From an uncultured Blautia sp. (lineage in GTDB: Bacteria > Bacillota > Clostridia > Lachnospirales > Lachnospiraceae): a stretch of 64,000 nucleotides of DNA. A program made the translations under genes and the position numbers. Positions within the stretch are counted from its first letter, which is position 1, and every line of letters starts with the position of its first letter. The notes under the pieces are model-generated. The model did not search any database, had not been told where the DNA came from, and saw only the letters and a program-made list of their open reading frames with translations. The DNA lies in NCBI RefSeq assembly GCF_934424005.1, contig NZ_CAKRXI010000013.1, positions 1 through 64,000 on the forward strand, in the 5' to 3' direction. Shown here in pieces: positions 45,848 through 54,965 of this stretch.

Positions 45848-46537
45848 ATGAAAAAAATTGTTATTATACCAGCTTATAATGAGCAGGGAAGTATTGTAGA
45901 AACAATAAAAGATATAAAAACAAATGCACCGGAATTTGATTATATTGTAATAAACGACTGTTCAAAAGATAATACTTTGAAAATATGTAGAGAAAAAGGA
46001 ATACATGTATTAAATCTTCCGATTAACCTAGGGATTGGTGGAGCTGTGCAGACTGGATACTTATATGCATATAGGAATAACTATGATATTGCAGTACAGT
46101 TTGACGGTGATGGTCAGCACGATGCAAAATTTCTGGAAATGATGGCCGAAACATTGGAAAGAGATAAGCTGGATATGGTGATAGGCTCTCGATTTATTGA
46201 AAATGAAGGATTTCAGTCTTCAGCAGTTAGACGATTTGGAATCAGATTTTTTGAAGTATTTATAAAAATACTTTTCGGACAGAGAATAACAGATGCTACA
46301 TCGGGAATGAGAATGTGTAACCGTAAAGTGATGGAACTTTTTATTAAGGATTATCCGAAGGATTATCCGGAACCGGAGACAGTATCCAGACTTTTGAGAC
46401 ATAAATATAAAGTAAAAGAAGTTCCGGTTGTTATGAGAGAACGTCAGGCTGGAGTTTCGTCAATTTCTTCATTAGGTAAATCGGTTTATTATATGTGTAA
46501 AGTCAGCCTTGCAATATTGATTGAGAGACTGAGATGA
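45848..46537 (+). CDS. polyprenyl-phosphate GT2 glycosyltransferase (DPM1-like)
   Basis: A 229-residue GT2 enzyme of the dolichol-phosphate mannosyltransferase type: I-I-P-A-Y-N-E near 6-12, V-I-N-D-C-S-K-D near 37, Q-F-D-G-D-G-Q-H-D near 86, and D-A-T-S-G-M-R near 150. It lacks membrane helices. The following small DUF2304 protein, 16 bases downstream, is the usual partner of this family, and the two probably charge undecaprenyl phosphate with a sugar for use by GT-C enzymes outside the membrane. Confidence 0.87.
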   Translation: MKKIVIIPAYNEQGSIVETIKDIKTNAPEFDYIVINDCSKDNTLKICREKGIHVLNLPINLGIGGAVQTGYLYAYRNNYDIAVQFDGDGQHDAKFLEMMAETLERDKLDMVIGSRFIENEGFQSSAVRRFGIRFFEVFIKILFGQRITDATSGMRMCNRKVMELFIKDYPKDYPEPETVSRLLRHKYKVKEVPVVMRERQAGVSSISSLGKSVYYMCKVSLAILIERLR

Positions 46538-46553
46538 GAAAGGGAGAGAGTTT

Positions 46554-46892
46554 ATGACTTTAAAAGCACAAGTTCTTATTTGCATTGTTTTAGTAATTGC
46601 ACTTATAGCGATTATTAATATGGTTCGAAAAAGATCACTGGAATTAAAATATGTCCTTGTCTGGATTTGTGCAGATATTATTCTGTTTATTTTTACGCTG
46701 TTTCCGTCAACAATGAGCAAAGTTGCTGCATTTTTTGGGATTTATTCTCCTGTAAATATGATTTTCTTTATGGGATTTGTTCTTTCGCTTGTAATTATTT
46801 TTACATTAACAGTAGCATTATCCAGAGTAACTGCAAGGGTAAGAAAGCTTGCACAGATGATTGCATTACAGGAAGATGAAAATGAAAAATAA
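46554..46892 (+). CDS. DUF2304 family small membrane protein
   Basis: A 112-residue protein with three hydrophobic segments (about 3-22, 33-52 and 65-90) and a charged C-terminal end, matching DUF2304. These proteins sit beside DPM1-like transferases and are thought to anchor them. AAAGGGAGAG precedes the start. Followed by a 119-base AT-rich gap with no clear signal. Confidence 0.85.
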   Translation: MTLKAQVLICIVLVIALIAIINMVRKRSLELKYVLVWICADIILFIFTLFPSTMSKVAAFFGIYSPVNMIFFMGFVLSLVIIFTLTVALSRVTARVRKLAQMIALQEDENEK

Positions 46893-47011
46893 AGATGTGA
46901 TATCATATCTTTTCTTTGGAACGTGTATGACTATTGCTAATATAATGCTATCTATTGTGAATTAAAGAATTTTGATTAAAAATTGTATGAAATAATGGAG
47001 ATAAGAACAGC

Positions 47012-48370
47012 ATGATACGAAAGCAGCTAGTAAAAGACAATAAAAAGAAGCATATATATATTTTTCTTCTTTTTATTGTTGTAATTTTGGCGTATCATTT
47101 TTTATTAAGGGAATATATTGGGGACTTTAGAGAAATGTTTTCACCTTTAATGGATACTGATACATTAGGAGAGGCGTTGAAAAAACGTTATGAAACCTGG
47201 TCTTCAAGAGTTTTTATAGAAGCGCCACTTATTTTGCTGGCGCACAATAATGGCGTTTTGCTATGGAAAGTTTGTAATGTTTTGGTATGGATAGCGCTTG
47301 CATTATCTCTCATGTATTTAACCCATTATAAAAATAATGCAATGTTAATTGGGTTAATATTAATGTATCCGGTTACTGATATGGCATCTGCAGGTTGGAT
47401 TGCAACATATATTAATTACTTATGGCCATTGACGGCAGGGTGTATTTCATTGGTAGCTCTGGATAAAATGTATTTTGATAAAAGAATATATTTTCCGGAA
47501 GCTGTGATGTATTTGTTGTTGGAACTGTTTGCGACTAATTTCGAAACATTTGGGATGATGTATGCATGTATTTTGCTTTGGTATATAGGAAATCTCTGGT
47601 ATGAGAAAAAGATAAAACTAAAAAAAGTATGTTTTTGGATATTGCAGATGGCTATAGCTGTTGGTAATATGATTTTTGCCTTAACATGTCCGGGAAATTT
47701 CATTAGAAAACAAGAGGAAATTGGACGATGGCTGAAAGATTTTGCGCAGTGGAACGTAGTAGATAAACTTGTTATGGGCGTGAATACAACAATGCATAGC
47801 TTGTTTGATGGGAATCTGATTTTTGCGGTATTTCTTTTGGTTTTATTGATTAATTGTCTCTTTTATAAAAAAAGTGATATAAAAATACGTACAGTTGGGA
47901 TGATTCCGGTTGCCTTTTTGCTGTCCCGAACAATATTAAAACCGATTATAGCGGTTTATTTACCCGTATATAACCAGGTTTTTGAGGTGAATAATAGAAT
48001 AAATCCTATGAATTATAATAAAGCTTGCATGTATTTTCCTTTTGCAATATATATAGTCATGATTTGTATCATCGTATGGATGCTGTTGAATACGGTTGAA
48101 AGTGTTAAGAAAAGTATTAAGTACATAGTTATTTTTGTTTCGGCTTTGTTAACAAGAGTGGTAATGGGATTTTCGCCTACATTATATGCATCAGGAAATC
48201 GAACATTTATTTTTCTTGAATTTGCAATTATATTCCTGACAGTGTGCATATACTCCGAAAATGAACCGAAAATCAGGAAAAACAAAAATATCTATGGAAT
48301 ATTGAGCTATTTATTTATGGGGATAGTTGGAATAACGATTTTGGGTAATTTGATGTCAATTAACTGTTAG
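47012..48370 (+). CDS. DUF6056 family membrane protein, putative GT-C enzyme
   Basis: A 452-residue multipass protein with about eleven helices. The early Y-E-T-W-S-S-R-V-F-I-E motif and the T-D-M-A-S-A-G-W-I-A-T-Y-I-N-Y-L-W-P motif near 125-140 match the DUF6056 family, probable GT-C-fold glycosyltransferases using polyprenyl-phosphate sugars. Very low GC for this genome (one 60-base line of this gene is only about 20% GC). GGAGAT precedes the start. Confidence 0.8.
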   Translation: MIRKQLVKDNKKKHIYIFLLFIVVILAYHFLLREYIGDFREMFSPLMDTDTLGEALKKRYETWSSRVFIEAPLILLAHNNGVLLWKVCNVLVWIALALSLMYLTHYKNNAMLIGLILMYPVTDMASAGWIATYINYLWPLTAGCISLVALDKMYFDKRIYFPEAVMYLLLELFATNFETFGMMYACILLWYIGNLWYEKKIKLKKVCFWILQMAIAVGNMIFALTCPGNFIRKQEEIGRWLKDFAQWNVVDKLVMGVNTTMHSLFDGNLIFAVFLLVLLINCLFYKKSDIKIRTVGMIPVAFLLSRTILKPIIAVYLPVYNQVFEVNNRINPMNYNKACMYFPFAIYIVMICIIVWMLLNTVESVKKSIKYIVIFVSALLTRVVMGFSPTLYASGNRTFIFLEFAIIFLTVCIYSENEPKIRKNKNIYGILSYLFMGIVGITILGNLMSINC

Positions 48371-48425
48371 ATAAATATACGCATAACGATGCGGCAAAAG
48401 ATAAGAGAATGTTGGAGAAAAATGA

Positions 48426-48926
48426 ATGTCGGAAGAAAAAATTAAAAAATATTTATCAATGGCGATAATTGCATGTGGTGTGGTTATTGTGATTATATGT
48501 ACGGTATACCAGAATCGCTTTTATCGTGTTCCACATCAGGTATATTTATCAGGATACAATGATGCTTCCAGTATTGAGACAAAGTATGATATTAGTATTG
48601 AAAAAGAAAATCAGGATTATGCTAAGGTAAGAGGATGGATTCTTGCCAGAGGCCATGAAATACTTGAATTTGATACGCAAATAATATTATATGAAGATGG
48701 CAGTGATGAAGGATTACTCTGGTTAACTCAAATGGAAAACAGAACGGATGTTACAGAGATGATGAACGATGGAATAAATTATGATGAAAGTGGATTTCAG
48801 ACAATGATTCCATCAAAATATGTTGAGGGAAAAGAATATAAGATTGCAATAGCATTTTATGTGGACCAGGAACGGTATATATTAAAGACAGATCAGGAAT
48901 TTGTTGTTGAAGATGAAGAAGATTGA
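48426..48926 (+). CDS. membrane-anchored protein of unknown function
   Basis: A 166-residue protein with one N-terminal helix (about 10-30) and a small beta-rich extracellular domain (about 45-160). No family is recognised. It sits between the DUF6056 gene and a GtrB-type gene, 55 and 44 bases away, so it likely belongs to the polysaccharide operon. TTGGAGAAAAATGA precedes the ATG. Confidence 0.65.
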   Translation: MSEEKIKKYLSMAIIACGVVIVIICTVYQNRFYRVPHQVYLSGYNDASSIETKYDISIEKENQDYAKVRGWILARGHEILEFDTQIILYEDGSDEGLLWLTQMENRTDVTEMMNDGINYDESGFQTMIPSKYVEGKEYKIAIAFYVDQERYILKTDQEFVVEDEED

Positions 48927-48970
48927 TATATTAGTGATAAAGGACGAGAAGATTTATTAAGGAGCAGAAC

Positions 48971-49918
48971 ATGGAAACTTTAGCAATTATTGTACCGTGT
49001 TACAATGAACAGGAAGCGCTGCCATTGTTTTATAAAGAAGCATCAAAAGTTCTGGAAAAACTGGACTATGACTATAAGCTTCTTTTGATCAATGACGGAT
49101 CGAAAGATAATACGCTGAGTATTATGAGATCAATTGCGGAGAAGGATGAGCATGTAAAATACTTGTCTTTTTCCAGAAATTTTGGTAAAGAGGCAGCCAT
49201 GTATGCGGGATTTTGCAATGCAAATGCGGACTATGTCTGTGTAATGGATGCAGACATGCAGGATCCACCGAGTCTGTTGCCTGAAATGCTGGAAATCTTA
49301 CATACACAGGATTATGATTCGGTGGCTACCAGAAGAAAGAACCGTGAAGGGGAACCACCGATCAGAAGCTGGTTTGCACACAGATTTTATGAGATCATCA
49401 ATAAAATATCGGATGCAGATATCGTTGATGGTGCAAGGGATTTTCGCCTGATGAAAAGGGAAATGGTGGAAGCGATTGTCAGCATGACAGAATACAATCG
49501 GTTTTCCAAAGGAATTTTTGGCTGGATTGGGTTCAAAACATATTGGTTATCCTATGATAATATTGAACGTGTGGCAGGTGAAACCAAATGGAATTTCTGG
49601 AAGCTGACAAAATATGCGATTGATGGAATCATTAATTTTTCTCAGGCACCGTTGAGTGCGGTATCGTGGTTTGGAGTGTTGATGACAATTGTTTCTTTTT
49701 TGATGTTAGTTGTGGTCGTTGGACGTAAACTGATCTACGGTGATCCTGTTGCCGGATGGGCATCAACGATCTGTGTGATCATATTTATTGGTGGTCTGCA
49801 GCTGTTTTGTCTGGGCGTGATCGGACATTATATTGCAAAGATGTATTTGGAGACGAAGCAGAGACCGCATTTTATTATTTCAGAAACAAACGATGAAGAT
49901 GCGGTGAAACTTAAATAG
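48971..49918 (+). CDS. GtrB/DPM-type bactoprenol glycosyltransferase
   Basis: A 315-residue membrane GT2 enzyme: I-I-V-P-C-Y-N-E near 6-13, I-N-D-G-S-K-D near 39, D-A-D-M-Q-D-P near 92, R-x-F-x-K-G-I-F-G-W near 180, and two C-terminal helices (about 230-255 and 265-290). This is the GtrB/CsbB/YkoT type that loads a sugar (often glucose or GlcNAc) onto undecaprenyl phosphate for later transfer by GT-C proteins such as YfhO. AAGGAGC precedes the start. GC content rises again here, so it may be of older stock than the cluster core. Confidence 0.92.
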   Translation: METLAIIVPCYNEQEALPLFYKEASKVLEKLDYDYKLLLINDGSKDNTLSIMRSIAEKDEHVKYLSFSRNFGKEAAMYAGFCNANADYVCVMDADMQDPPSLLPEMLEILHTQDYDSVATRRKNREGEPPIRSWFAHRFYEIINKISDADIVDGARDFRLMKREMVEAIVSMTEYNRFSKGIFGWIGFKTYWLSYDNIERVAGETKWNFWKLTKYAIDGIINFSQAPLSAVSWFGVLMTIVSFLMLVVVVGRKLIYGDPVAGWASTICVIIFIGGLQLFCLGVIGHYIAKMYLETKQRPHFIISETNDEDAVKLK

Positions 49919-50136
49919 AAAGCGTTTTCTGGAATTTTATATACGCATATGCTAAAATGGAGAAAAGGGAGAGGCTGGTGAAATTTTAAATCTGCAAATC
50001 GCTCAATAAAATATTTGCAAGATTACTTTCATTTACAGAAGATAAATTCTTTATTTAGAAGTGAAATAAATACCATACGAGGAAATTTCCCAAAGTACGT
50101 AAGATGTAAAATATAATGACAGAAAGGGAAAGCCTC

Positions 50137-51051
50137 ATGGCAAATAATACAATATTTGACGATGTATTTCGGACAATGCTTGAGAAGATGCCGGAATTGA
50201 TTATACCGGTAATCAATGAGATCTTTGGAACAGAGTATCCTTTGGATGTGTCGCTTGAACAGATGAGGAATGAGCATCAGACGAAGAATGGAGAACGAAT
50301 CACAGATTCGTACTTTACCATTAAAAGAAAAAAATATCATATTGAGTGCCAGAGTACAGATGACTCAGAAATGGTGATTCGTATGGTAGAGTATGATTTT
50401 GCAATTAGTCTTGATGATGTGAATAAGGAAGATGGAATTTACAGGATGCGTTTTCCGAATTCAGCTGTGATATATCTTCGTGGGACAGAAAAAACAAGTC
50501 TTTGTATGGAGATGGTAATGCCAGATGGAAATACCATTCGTTATCAGATCCCGGTTTTGTGTATACAGAAGTACACAAAAGATGAAATCTTCCATAAGAA
50601 ACTATTGTTTTTGTTGCCATTCTATATCATGCGGTATGAGAAAAATAAAAAGCGAATCAGCGAAGACAGGACAGAGCTAAAGAGACTGCTGGAAGAATAT
50701 ATGTCTATAGAAAGATATCTGGAGCAGGAACTTTTGGATAGGGGAAGAGAGAAAGCATACCGTGATCTCATTGAATTGATAGAGAAGATTGCCGAATACA
50801 TATTTGCGGAAGAGGATTCTGTAAAAGAAGGGATAGGTGATATCATGGGTGGAAAAGTGTTGGAACTGCAGTCGGATAAGCTGATAAAGAAAGGGCGAGA
50901 AGAGGCACGCGAAGAGGGCATTAAAGTCTTGGTGGAATCGTATCACGAAGATGAAATTCCAAAGGATAAACTACGGATTCGATTGATAGAAAAATTCAAT
51001 CTGACTGAGTCAGAAGCCTGGAATTACATTGAGAGGTATTGGAAAGAGTAA
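50137..51051 (+). CDS. Rpn family PD-(D/E)XK nuclease/transposase-like protein
   Basis: A 304-residue Rpn/PDDEXK_2-family protein. The D-D-V-F-R-T-M start, the nuclease core I-T-D-S-Y-F...Y-H-I-E-C-Q-S (Asp near 54 and Glu-x-Gln near 66-68) and L-L-P-F-Y-I-M-R-Y-E are typical of the long lachnospiral forms. Rpn proteins promote RecA-independent recombination in E. coli and are common, often lineage-specific, cargo. The start at 50137 follows AAAGGGAAAG; 50116 lacks a site. It is the first of two apparent cargo genes between the polysaccharide operons. Confidence 0.85.
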   Translation: MANNTIFDDVFRTMLEKMPELIIPVINEIFGTEYPLDVSLEQMRNEHQTKNGERITDSYFTIKRKKYHIECQSTDDSEMVIRMVEYDFAISLDDVNKEDGIYRMRFPNSAVIYLRGTEKTSLCMEMVMPDGNTIRYQIPVLCIQKYTKDEIFHKKLLFLLPFYIMRYEKNKKRISEDRTELKRLLEEYMSIERYLEQELLDRGREKAYRDLIELIEKIAEYIFAEEDSVKEGIGDIMGGKVLELQSDKLIKKGREEAREEGIKVLVESYHEDEIPKDKLRIRLIEKFNLTESEAWNYIERYWKE

Positions 51052-51099
51052 AAAATAGAAATATACAAAAGATATGATATATAATAGAAATTACAATAA

Positions 51100-51143
51100 A
51101 GCAGGAGAATTTTGCAAATCACGTGTAAAATTCTCCTGTTTGT
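51100..51143 (+). terminator. terminator after the Rpn gene
   Basis: CAGGAGAATTTT pairs perfectly with AAAATTCTCCTG, followed by TTTGT. Confidence 0.8.
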
Positions 51144-51176
51144 CGATATATGCCGTAATTTTTTTACAGCATATTG

Positions 51177-51205
51177 TTGCGGAAAAATATAAAACTGGTT
51201 ATACT
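51177..51205 (+). promoter_or_regulatory. promoter of the AAA ATPase gene
   Basis: TTGCGG and TATACT are 17 bases apart, 50 bases before the start. Confidence 0.55.
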
Positions 51206-51255
51206 GTAAGAAATAATTGAGATGTTAATTACTCTTTGAGAGGACGGTATATTAT

Positions 51256-52407
51256 ATGCTAAAAAAATTCACATTGAGGAATTATAAGAATTTTAAAAAT
51301 GAAATAAGTATAGATTTTGAAAATATTGCCGGTTATCAATTTAATATGGATTGTCTGTATGAAGGGACAATTGGAAAAATGTTGATATATGGACGTAATG
51401 CAACAGGAAAGACAAATTTGGGAAATGCATTGCTTGATATTGTTGCGACGATGTTTGGAAGAAGGAGATATACAAGAAACGAGGTTTTTCTTAATGCAGA
51501 TTCGACAGAGAATGTAGCAACATTTAGTTATGAGTTTGAGTTTAATGGTGCAGATGTGTCATATAAGTATTCACGAGTGTCGGGTGAGAAACTGCAGGAT
51601 GAAGCATTATTTGTAAATGGCATCAGAATTTTTTTCTGTGATTTTTCAAAAGAAAACTATAATTTTGACAATTTGAATTATATTGAGGCAGAAACTATAA
51701 ATGTTGAGCGGTATTTGCAATCTTCAGGGATAGATGACGATATAGAAATCAGCAATACGAAAATTCCCTTTTTACGTTGGTTGCTTAGCAATGCTGTATT
51801 TAAAAATAATTCAGTTTTAATTTCATTGTCTAATTATGTTGAAAGAATGCAGATGGTTACTGTTGGTAGTGGAATGAGATTTCTTGCAGGAAGATCGAAC
51901 CAGTTTTTTTATGAATTATTAGAAAAAAGAGCTTTGCTAACAGACCTTGAAGAATTTTTGAATGTAATGGGAATTGAATGCAGTCTGGCTTTAAAAGAAT
52001 TGCCGGATGGACAGAAAGAATTATATTTTGTTCATAAACAGATGGTCCCTTTTTATGAGAATGCGTCAAGTGGTACATTGGCGCTGTTTGATCTGTATCG
52101 TAGACTGATTGTGAAAATTGGGGGTTCGTCATTCGTTTATTTAGATGAATTCGATGCGTTTTATCATTATGAAATGGCAGAAAAAGTGATTGGATTTTTC
52201 AAAAGAAAATATCCAAAATGTCAGATGATTATGACATCACATAATACTAATCTGATGACGAACAGAATTATGCGTCCGGATTGTTTACTTATTTTGTCGA
52301 GCAGGGGAACATTAACGTCTCTTTGCAATGCAACAGAACGGGAATTGAGAGAAGGACATAATCTCGAAAAGATGTATATCAGCGGGGAGTTTGAACGTTA
52401 TGAATAA
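51256..52407 (+). CDS. AAA family ATPase (OLD/ABC-like, putative defence)
   Basis: A 383-residue AAA_15/AAA_21-type ATPase. Walker A is Y-G-R-N-A-T-G-K-T-N near residues 49-58, the ABC-like signature lies in N-A-S-S-G-T near 274-279, Walker B is F-V-Y-L-D-E-F-D near 294-301, and T-S-H-N-T-N follows as the H-loop. N-terminal F-x-L-R-N-Y-K-N-F is typical of RecF/OLD-like proteins. These single-domain ATPases pair with a second protein (nuclease or RloB-like) in abortive phage-defence systems. Here only a 26-codon ORF follows, overlapping by eight bases. AGAGGACG is the probable ribosome site. Confidence 0.82.
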   Translation: MLKKFTLRNYKNFKNEISIDFENIAGYQFNMDCLYEGTIGKMLIYGRNATGKTNLGNALLDIVATMFGRRRYTRNEVFLNADSTENVATFSYEFEFNGADVSYKYSRVSGEKLQDEALFVNGIRIFFCDFSKENYNFDNLNYIEAETINVERYLQSSGIDDDIEISNTKIPFLRWLLSNAVFKNNSVLISLSNYVERMQMVTVGSGMRFLAGRSNQFFYELLEKRALLTDLEEFLNVMGIECSLALKELPDGQKELYFVHKQMVPFYENASSGTLALFDLYRRLIVKIGGSSFVYLDEFDAFYHYEMAEKVIGFFKRKYPKCQMIMTSHNTNLMTNRIMRPDCLLILSSRGTLTSLCNATERELREGHNLEKMYISGEFERYE

Positions 52408-52480
52408 TTATGCGACAGAAGCCAGAAGAAGAGGCCGAAGTTTGCTGAATCCTGATTATAATTTTAGATTAATTGCTTAG
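52400..52480 (+). CDS. 26-codon ORF overlapping the ATPase gene
   Basis: ATG at 52400 begins inside the last codons of the ATPase gene and runs 26 codons to TAG, giving a basic peptide with A-R-R-R-G-R-S near its start. Such overlap suggests translational coupling. It could be a genuine tiny partner or the head of a deleted second defence gene, because such ATPases normally have a full-size partner. No family is recognised. Confidence 0.35.
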   Translation: MNNYATEARRRGRSLLNPDYNFRLIA

Positions 52481-52541
52481 AGAATCTGAAATACGAATCA
52501 TATCGAATAATGTTATCAATAGACCAAAGCGAGGAAAGAAT

Positions 52542-53645
52542 ATGGCAAAAGTATCAATTATCATACCGACATATAATGTGGAAATGTTTCTGGATGAATG
52601 TCTGGAAAGCATTCAGCGTCAGACATTGCAGGATATAGAGATTATCTGTGTGAACGATGGATCGACAGATCATTCTCTGGAAATCATTAAAAAATATGCG
52701 GAGAATGATCCCCGTTTTGTGATTGTTGACAAGGAAAATGGCGGTTATGGAAAGGCTATGAATGTCGGTCTGGACAAAGCTACGGGAGAATATATCGGTA
52801 TTGTGGAACCGGATGATTATGTACCGCTTGCGATGTATGAGGATCTTTACAAGATAGCGAAAGAGAACGATCTTGATATGGTGAAGGCAGATTTTTACCG
52901 TTTTACAAGAAATCCTGAAAATGGGAATATGAATCTGGTATATAACCATCTGGATTTAACAGGGAAATGGTACGGAAAGCTCTTTGATCCTAGTGAAGAA
53001 CCGGAGACATTACGTTTTATCATGAATACCTGGAGTGGTATTTACAAAAGAGAGTTTTTGGAGCAGCATCACATCAGACATAACGAAACTCCTGGCGCGT
53101 CTTTTCAGGACAATGGCTTTTATTTCCAGACTTTTGTTTATGCAAAGCGTGCGATGATCGTGGATAAGCCGTACTATATGAATCGTCGTGATAATCCGAA
53201 TTCCTCTGTTAATAACAGGGAAAAAGTCTACTGCTGTAATGTAGAGTATGATTATATCCGTGAGATATTGATGAAAGATCCGGAAATCTGGAGCCGCTTT
53301 AAATATATGTATTCTTTGAAGAAATTTCATACTTATAATTTTACGCTGCAGCGAATCGGAGAGCAGTTTAAGAGGGAATATGTTCAGAGAATCAGTCAGG
53401 AATTCAAAAGAGCAAAAGAAAACGGAGAATTGAAACAGGGAGCGTTCTATCCTGTTGAATGGGATGATATGATGCTGCTGATCCAAGATCCGGATGCTTA
53501 CTACTTCAAGATATGTCTGAAGAATAAGCAGATCCGTTCTCTGGAAAAGAAAGTAGCATCATTGGAGAATTCCACAACTATGAAGGTTGGGCGTGCAATC
53601 ATGTTTATTCCGTTAAAGATAAAAAAGCTTTTTAAGAAAAAATAA
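52542..53645 (+). CDS. GT2 family glycosyltransferase
   Basis: A 367-residue GT2 enzyme with V-S-I-I-I-P-T-Y-N-V near 4-13, V-N-D-G-S-T-D near 38, N-G-G-Y-G-K-A-M-N near 66 and V-E-P-D-D near 90, close in its N-terminal half to the fused GT at 32193. The C-terminus has a short coiled coil ending in K-K-L-F-K-K-K. Start at 52542 after GAGGAAAG; the longer form lacks a site. Only 34 bases before glf. Confidence 0.88.
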   Translation: MAKVSIIIPTYNVEMFLDECLESIQRQTLQDIEIICVNDGSTDHSLEIIKKYAENDPRFVIVDKENGGYGKAMNVGLDKATGEYIGIVEPDDYVPLAMYEDLYKIAKENDLDMVKADFYRFTRNPENGNMNLVYNHLDLTGKWYGKLFDPSEEPETLRFIMNTWSGIYKREFLEQHHIRHNETPGASFQDNGFYFQTFVYAKRAMIVDKPYYMNRRDNPNSSVNNREKVYCCNVEYDYIREILMKDPEIWSRFKYMYSLKKFHTYNFTLQRIGEQFKREYVQRISQEFKRAKENGELKQGAFYPVEWDDMMLLIQDPDAYYFKICLKNKQIRSLEKKVASLENSTTMKVGRAIMFIPLKIKKLFKKK

Positions 53646-53679
53646 AATGAGTAAAGAACAGAAAGATAAAGGAGTCATT

Positions 53680-54804
53680 ATGAGTAAAAAATATGATTAT
53701 CTGGTAGTTGGTGCAGGTTTATACGGAGCAGTATTTGCGCATGAAGCAAAAGAAGCTGGAAAGTCAGTGCTGGTGATTGATAAACGCCCGAATATTGCTG
53801 GAAATGTGTTTACAGAGGATGTAGAGGGAATTCATGTGCATAAATATGGCGCGCATATTTTCCATACAAATAATAAAAAAGTATGGAATTATATTACTCG
53901 TTTTGCAGAGTTTAACCGTTTCACAAACAGCCCGGTTGCAAATTATCATGGTGAGTTATATTCTCTGCCATTTAATATGTATACATTCAATAAGATGTGG
54001 GGAGTAGTAACTCCGGAAGAAGCGGCAGCCAAGATTGAAGAACAGAAAAAAGAGGCTGGTATCGCAGAGCCGAAGAACCTGGAAGAACAGGCAATTTCTC
54101 TGGTCGGAAGAGATATTTTTGAAAAGCTGATCAAGGGTTATACAGAAAAGCAGTGGGGGCGTGACTGCAAAGATCTCCCGGCTTTTATCATCAAGAGACT
54201 TCCGGTTCGTCTTACATTTGATAACAATTATTTTAACGCATTGTATCAGGGAATTCCGGTTGGCGGATATACCAAAATGGTTGCCAATATGCTGGACGGA
54301 GTGGAAGTTCGCCTTGGAGAGGATTATCTAGAGAAAAAAGCAGAATACGATGCACTTGCTGAAAAAGTGATCTATACGGGTCCGATCGATGCATATTTCG
54401 ATTATCAGATGGGATATCTGGAGTATCGTTCCGTACGTTTTGAGACAGAACTTCTGGATAAGCCGAATTTCCAGGGAAATGCAGCAGTCAATTATACAGA
54501 CAGAGAGACTCCGTGGACAAGGATCATTGAGCATAAATGGTTTGAATTTGGAAAAGATGATGAAGGAAATGATCTTCCGAAGACAGTGATCAGCCGTGAG
54601 TATAGTTCTGAGTGGAAACCGGGAGATGAACCGTATTATCCGGTGAATGATGAGAAGAACGGTGCTCTTTACAGCAAATACAAAGAGCTTGCCCAAAAAG
54701 AGAAAAAGGTTGTATTTGGCGGCCGTCTGGGAGAGTATAAGTATTATGACATGGATGCGGTGATCGCATCAGCACTGAACATGTGCGAAAAGGAACTTGG
54801 CTAA
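53680..54804 (+). CDS. glf: UDP-galactopyranose mutase
   Basis: A 374-residue flavoenzyme that converts UDP-galactopyranose to UDP-galactofuranose. The FAD loop V-V-G-A-G-L-Y-G near residues 9-16, the H-K-Y-G-A-H-I-F-H-T motif near 57-66, and the substrate region Y-T-E-K-Q-W-G near 154 are all present, with Y-x-S and R-L-G-E-Y-K-Y-Y-D near the end. The start at 53680 follows AAAGGAG. Its presence is good evidence that the local polysaccharide carries galactofuranose; the transferases using it are likely among the GT2 genes. Confidence 0.96.
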   Translation: MSKKYDYLVVGAGLYGAVFAHEAKEAGKSVLVIDKRPNIAGNVFTEDVEGIHVHKYGAHIFHTNNKKVWNYITRFAEFNRFTNSPVANYHGELYSLPFNMYTFNKMWGVVTPEEAAAKIEEQKKEAGIAEPKNLEEQAISLVGRDIFEKLIKGYTEKQWGRDCKDLPAFIIKRLPVRLTFDNNYFNALYQGIPVGGYTKMVANMLDGVEVRLGEDYLEKKAEYDALAEKVIYTGPIDAYFDYQMGYLEYRSVRFETELLDKPNFQGNAAVNYTDRETPWTRIIEHKWFEFGKDDEGNDLPKTVISREYSSEWKPGDEPYYPVNDEKNGALYSKYKELAQKEKKVVFGGRLGEYKYYDMDAVIASALNMCEKELG

Positions 54805-54856
54805 GGATTGATTTGTCAAAATGTGACAAAAATGTAAAATTTGATTTAAAAATACA

Positions 54857-54885
54857 TTGCATCGCAGGAAGAAAACTGTTATAGT
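54857..54885 (+). promoter_or_regulatory. promoter of the SGNH hydrolase gene
   Basis: TTGCAT and TATAGT are 17 bases apart. A perfect 11-base-pair hairpin (ACTCACAGAGC/GCTCTGTGAGT, 54888-54915) begins at the predicted transcript start. Confidence 0.6.
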
Positions 54886-54965
54886 GGACTCACAGAGCGT
54901 TTGTGCTCTGTGAGTTGTTATTATGCAGAAACAAAATGGAGAGTTTAAATACGAGGAGTATCTTT

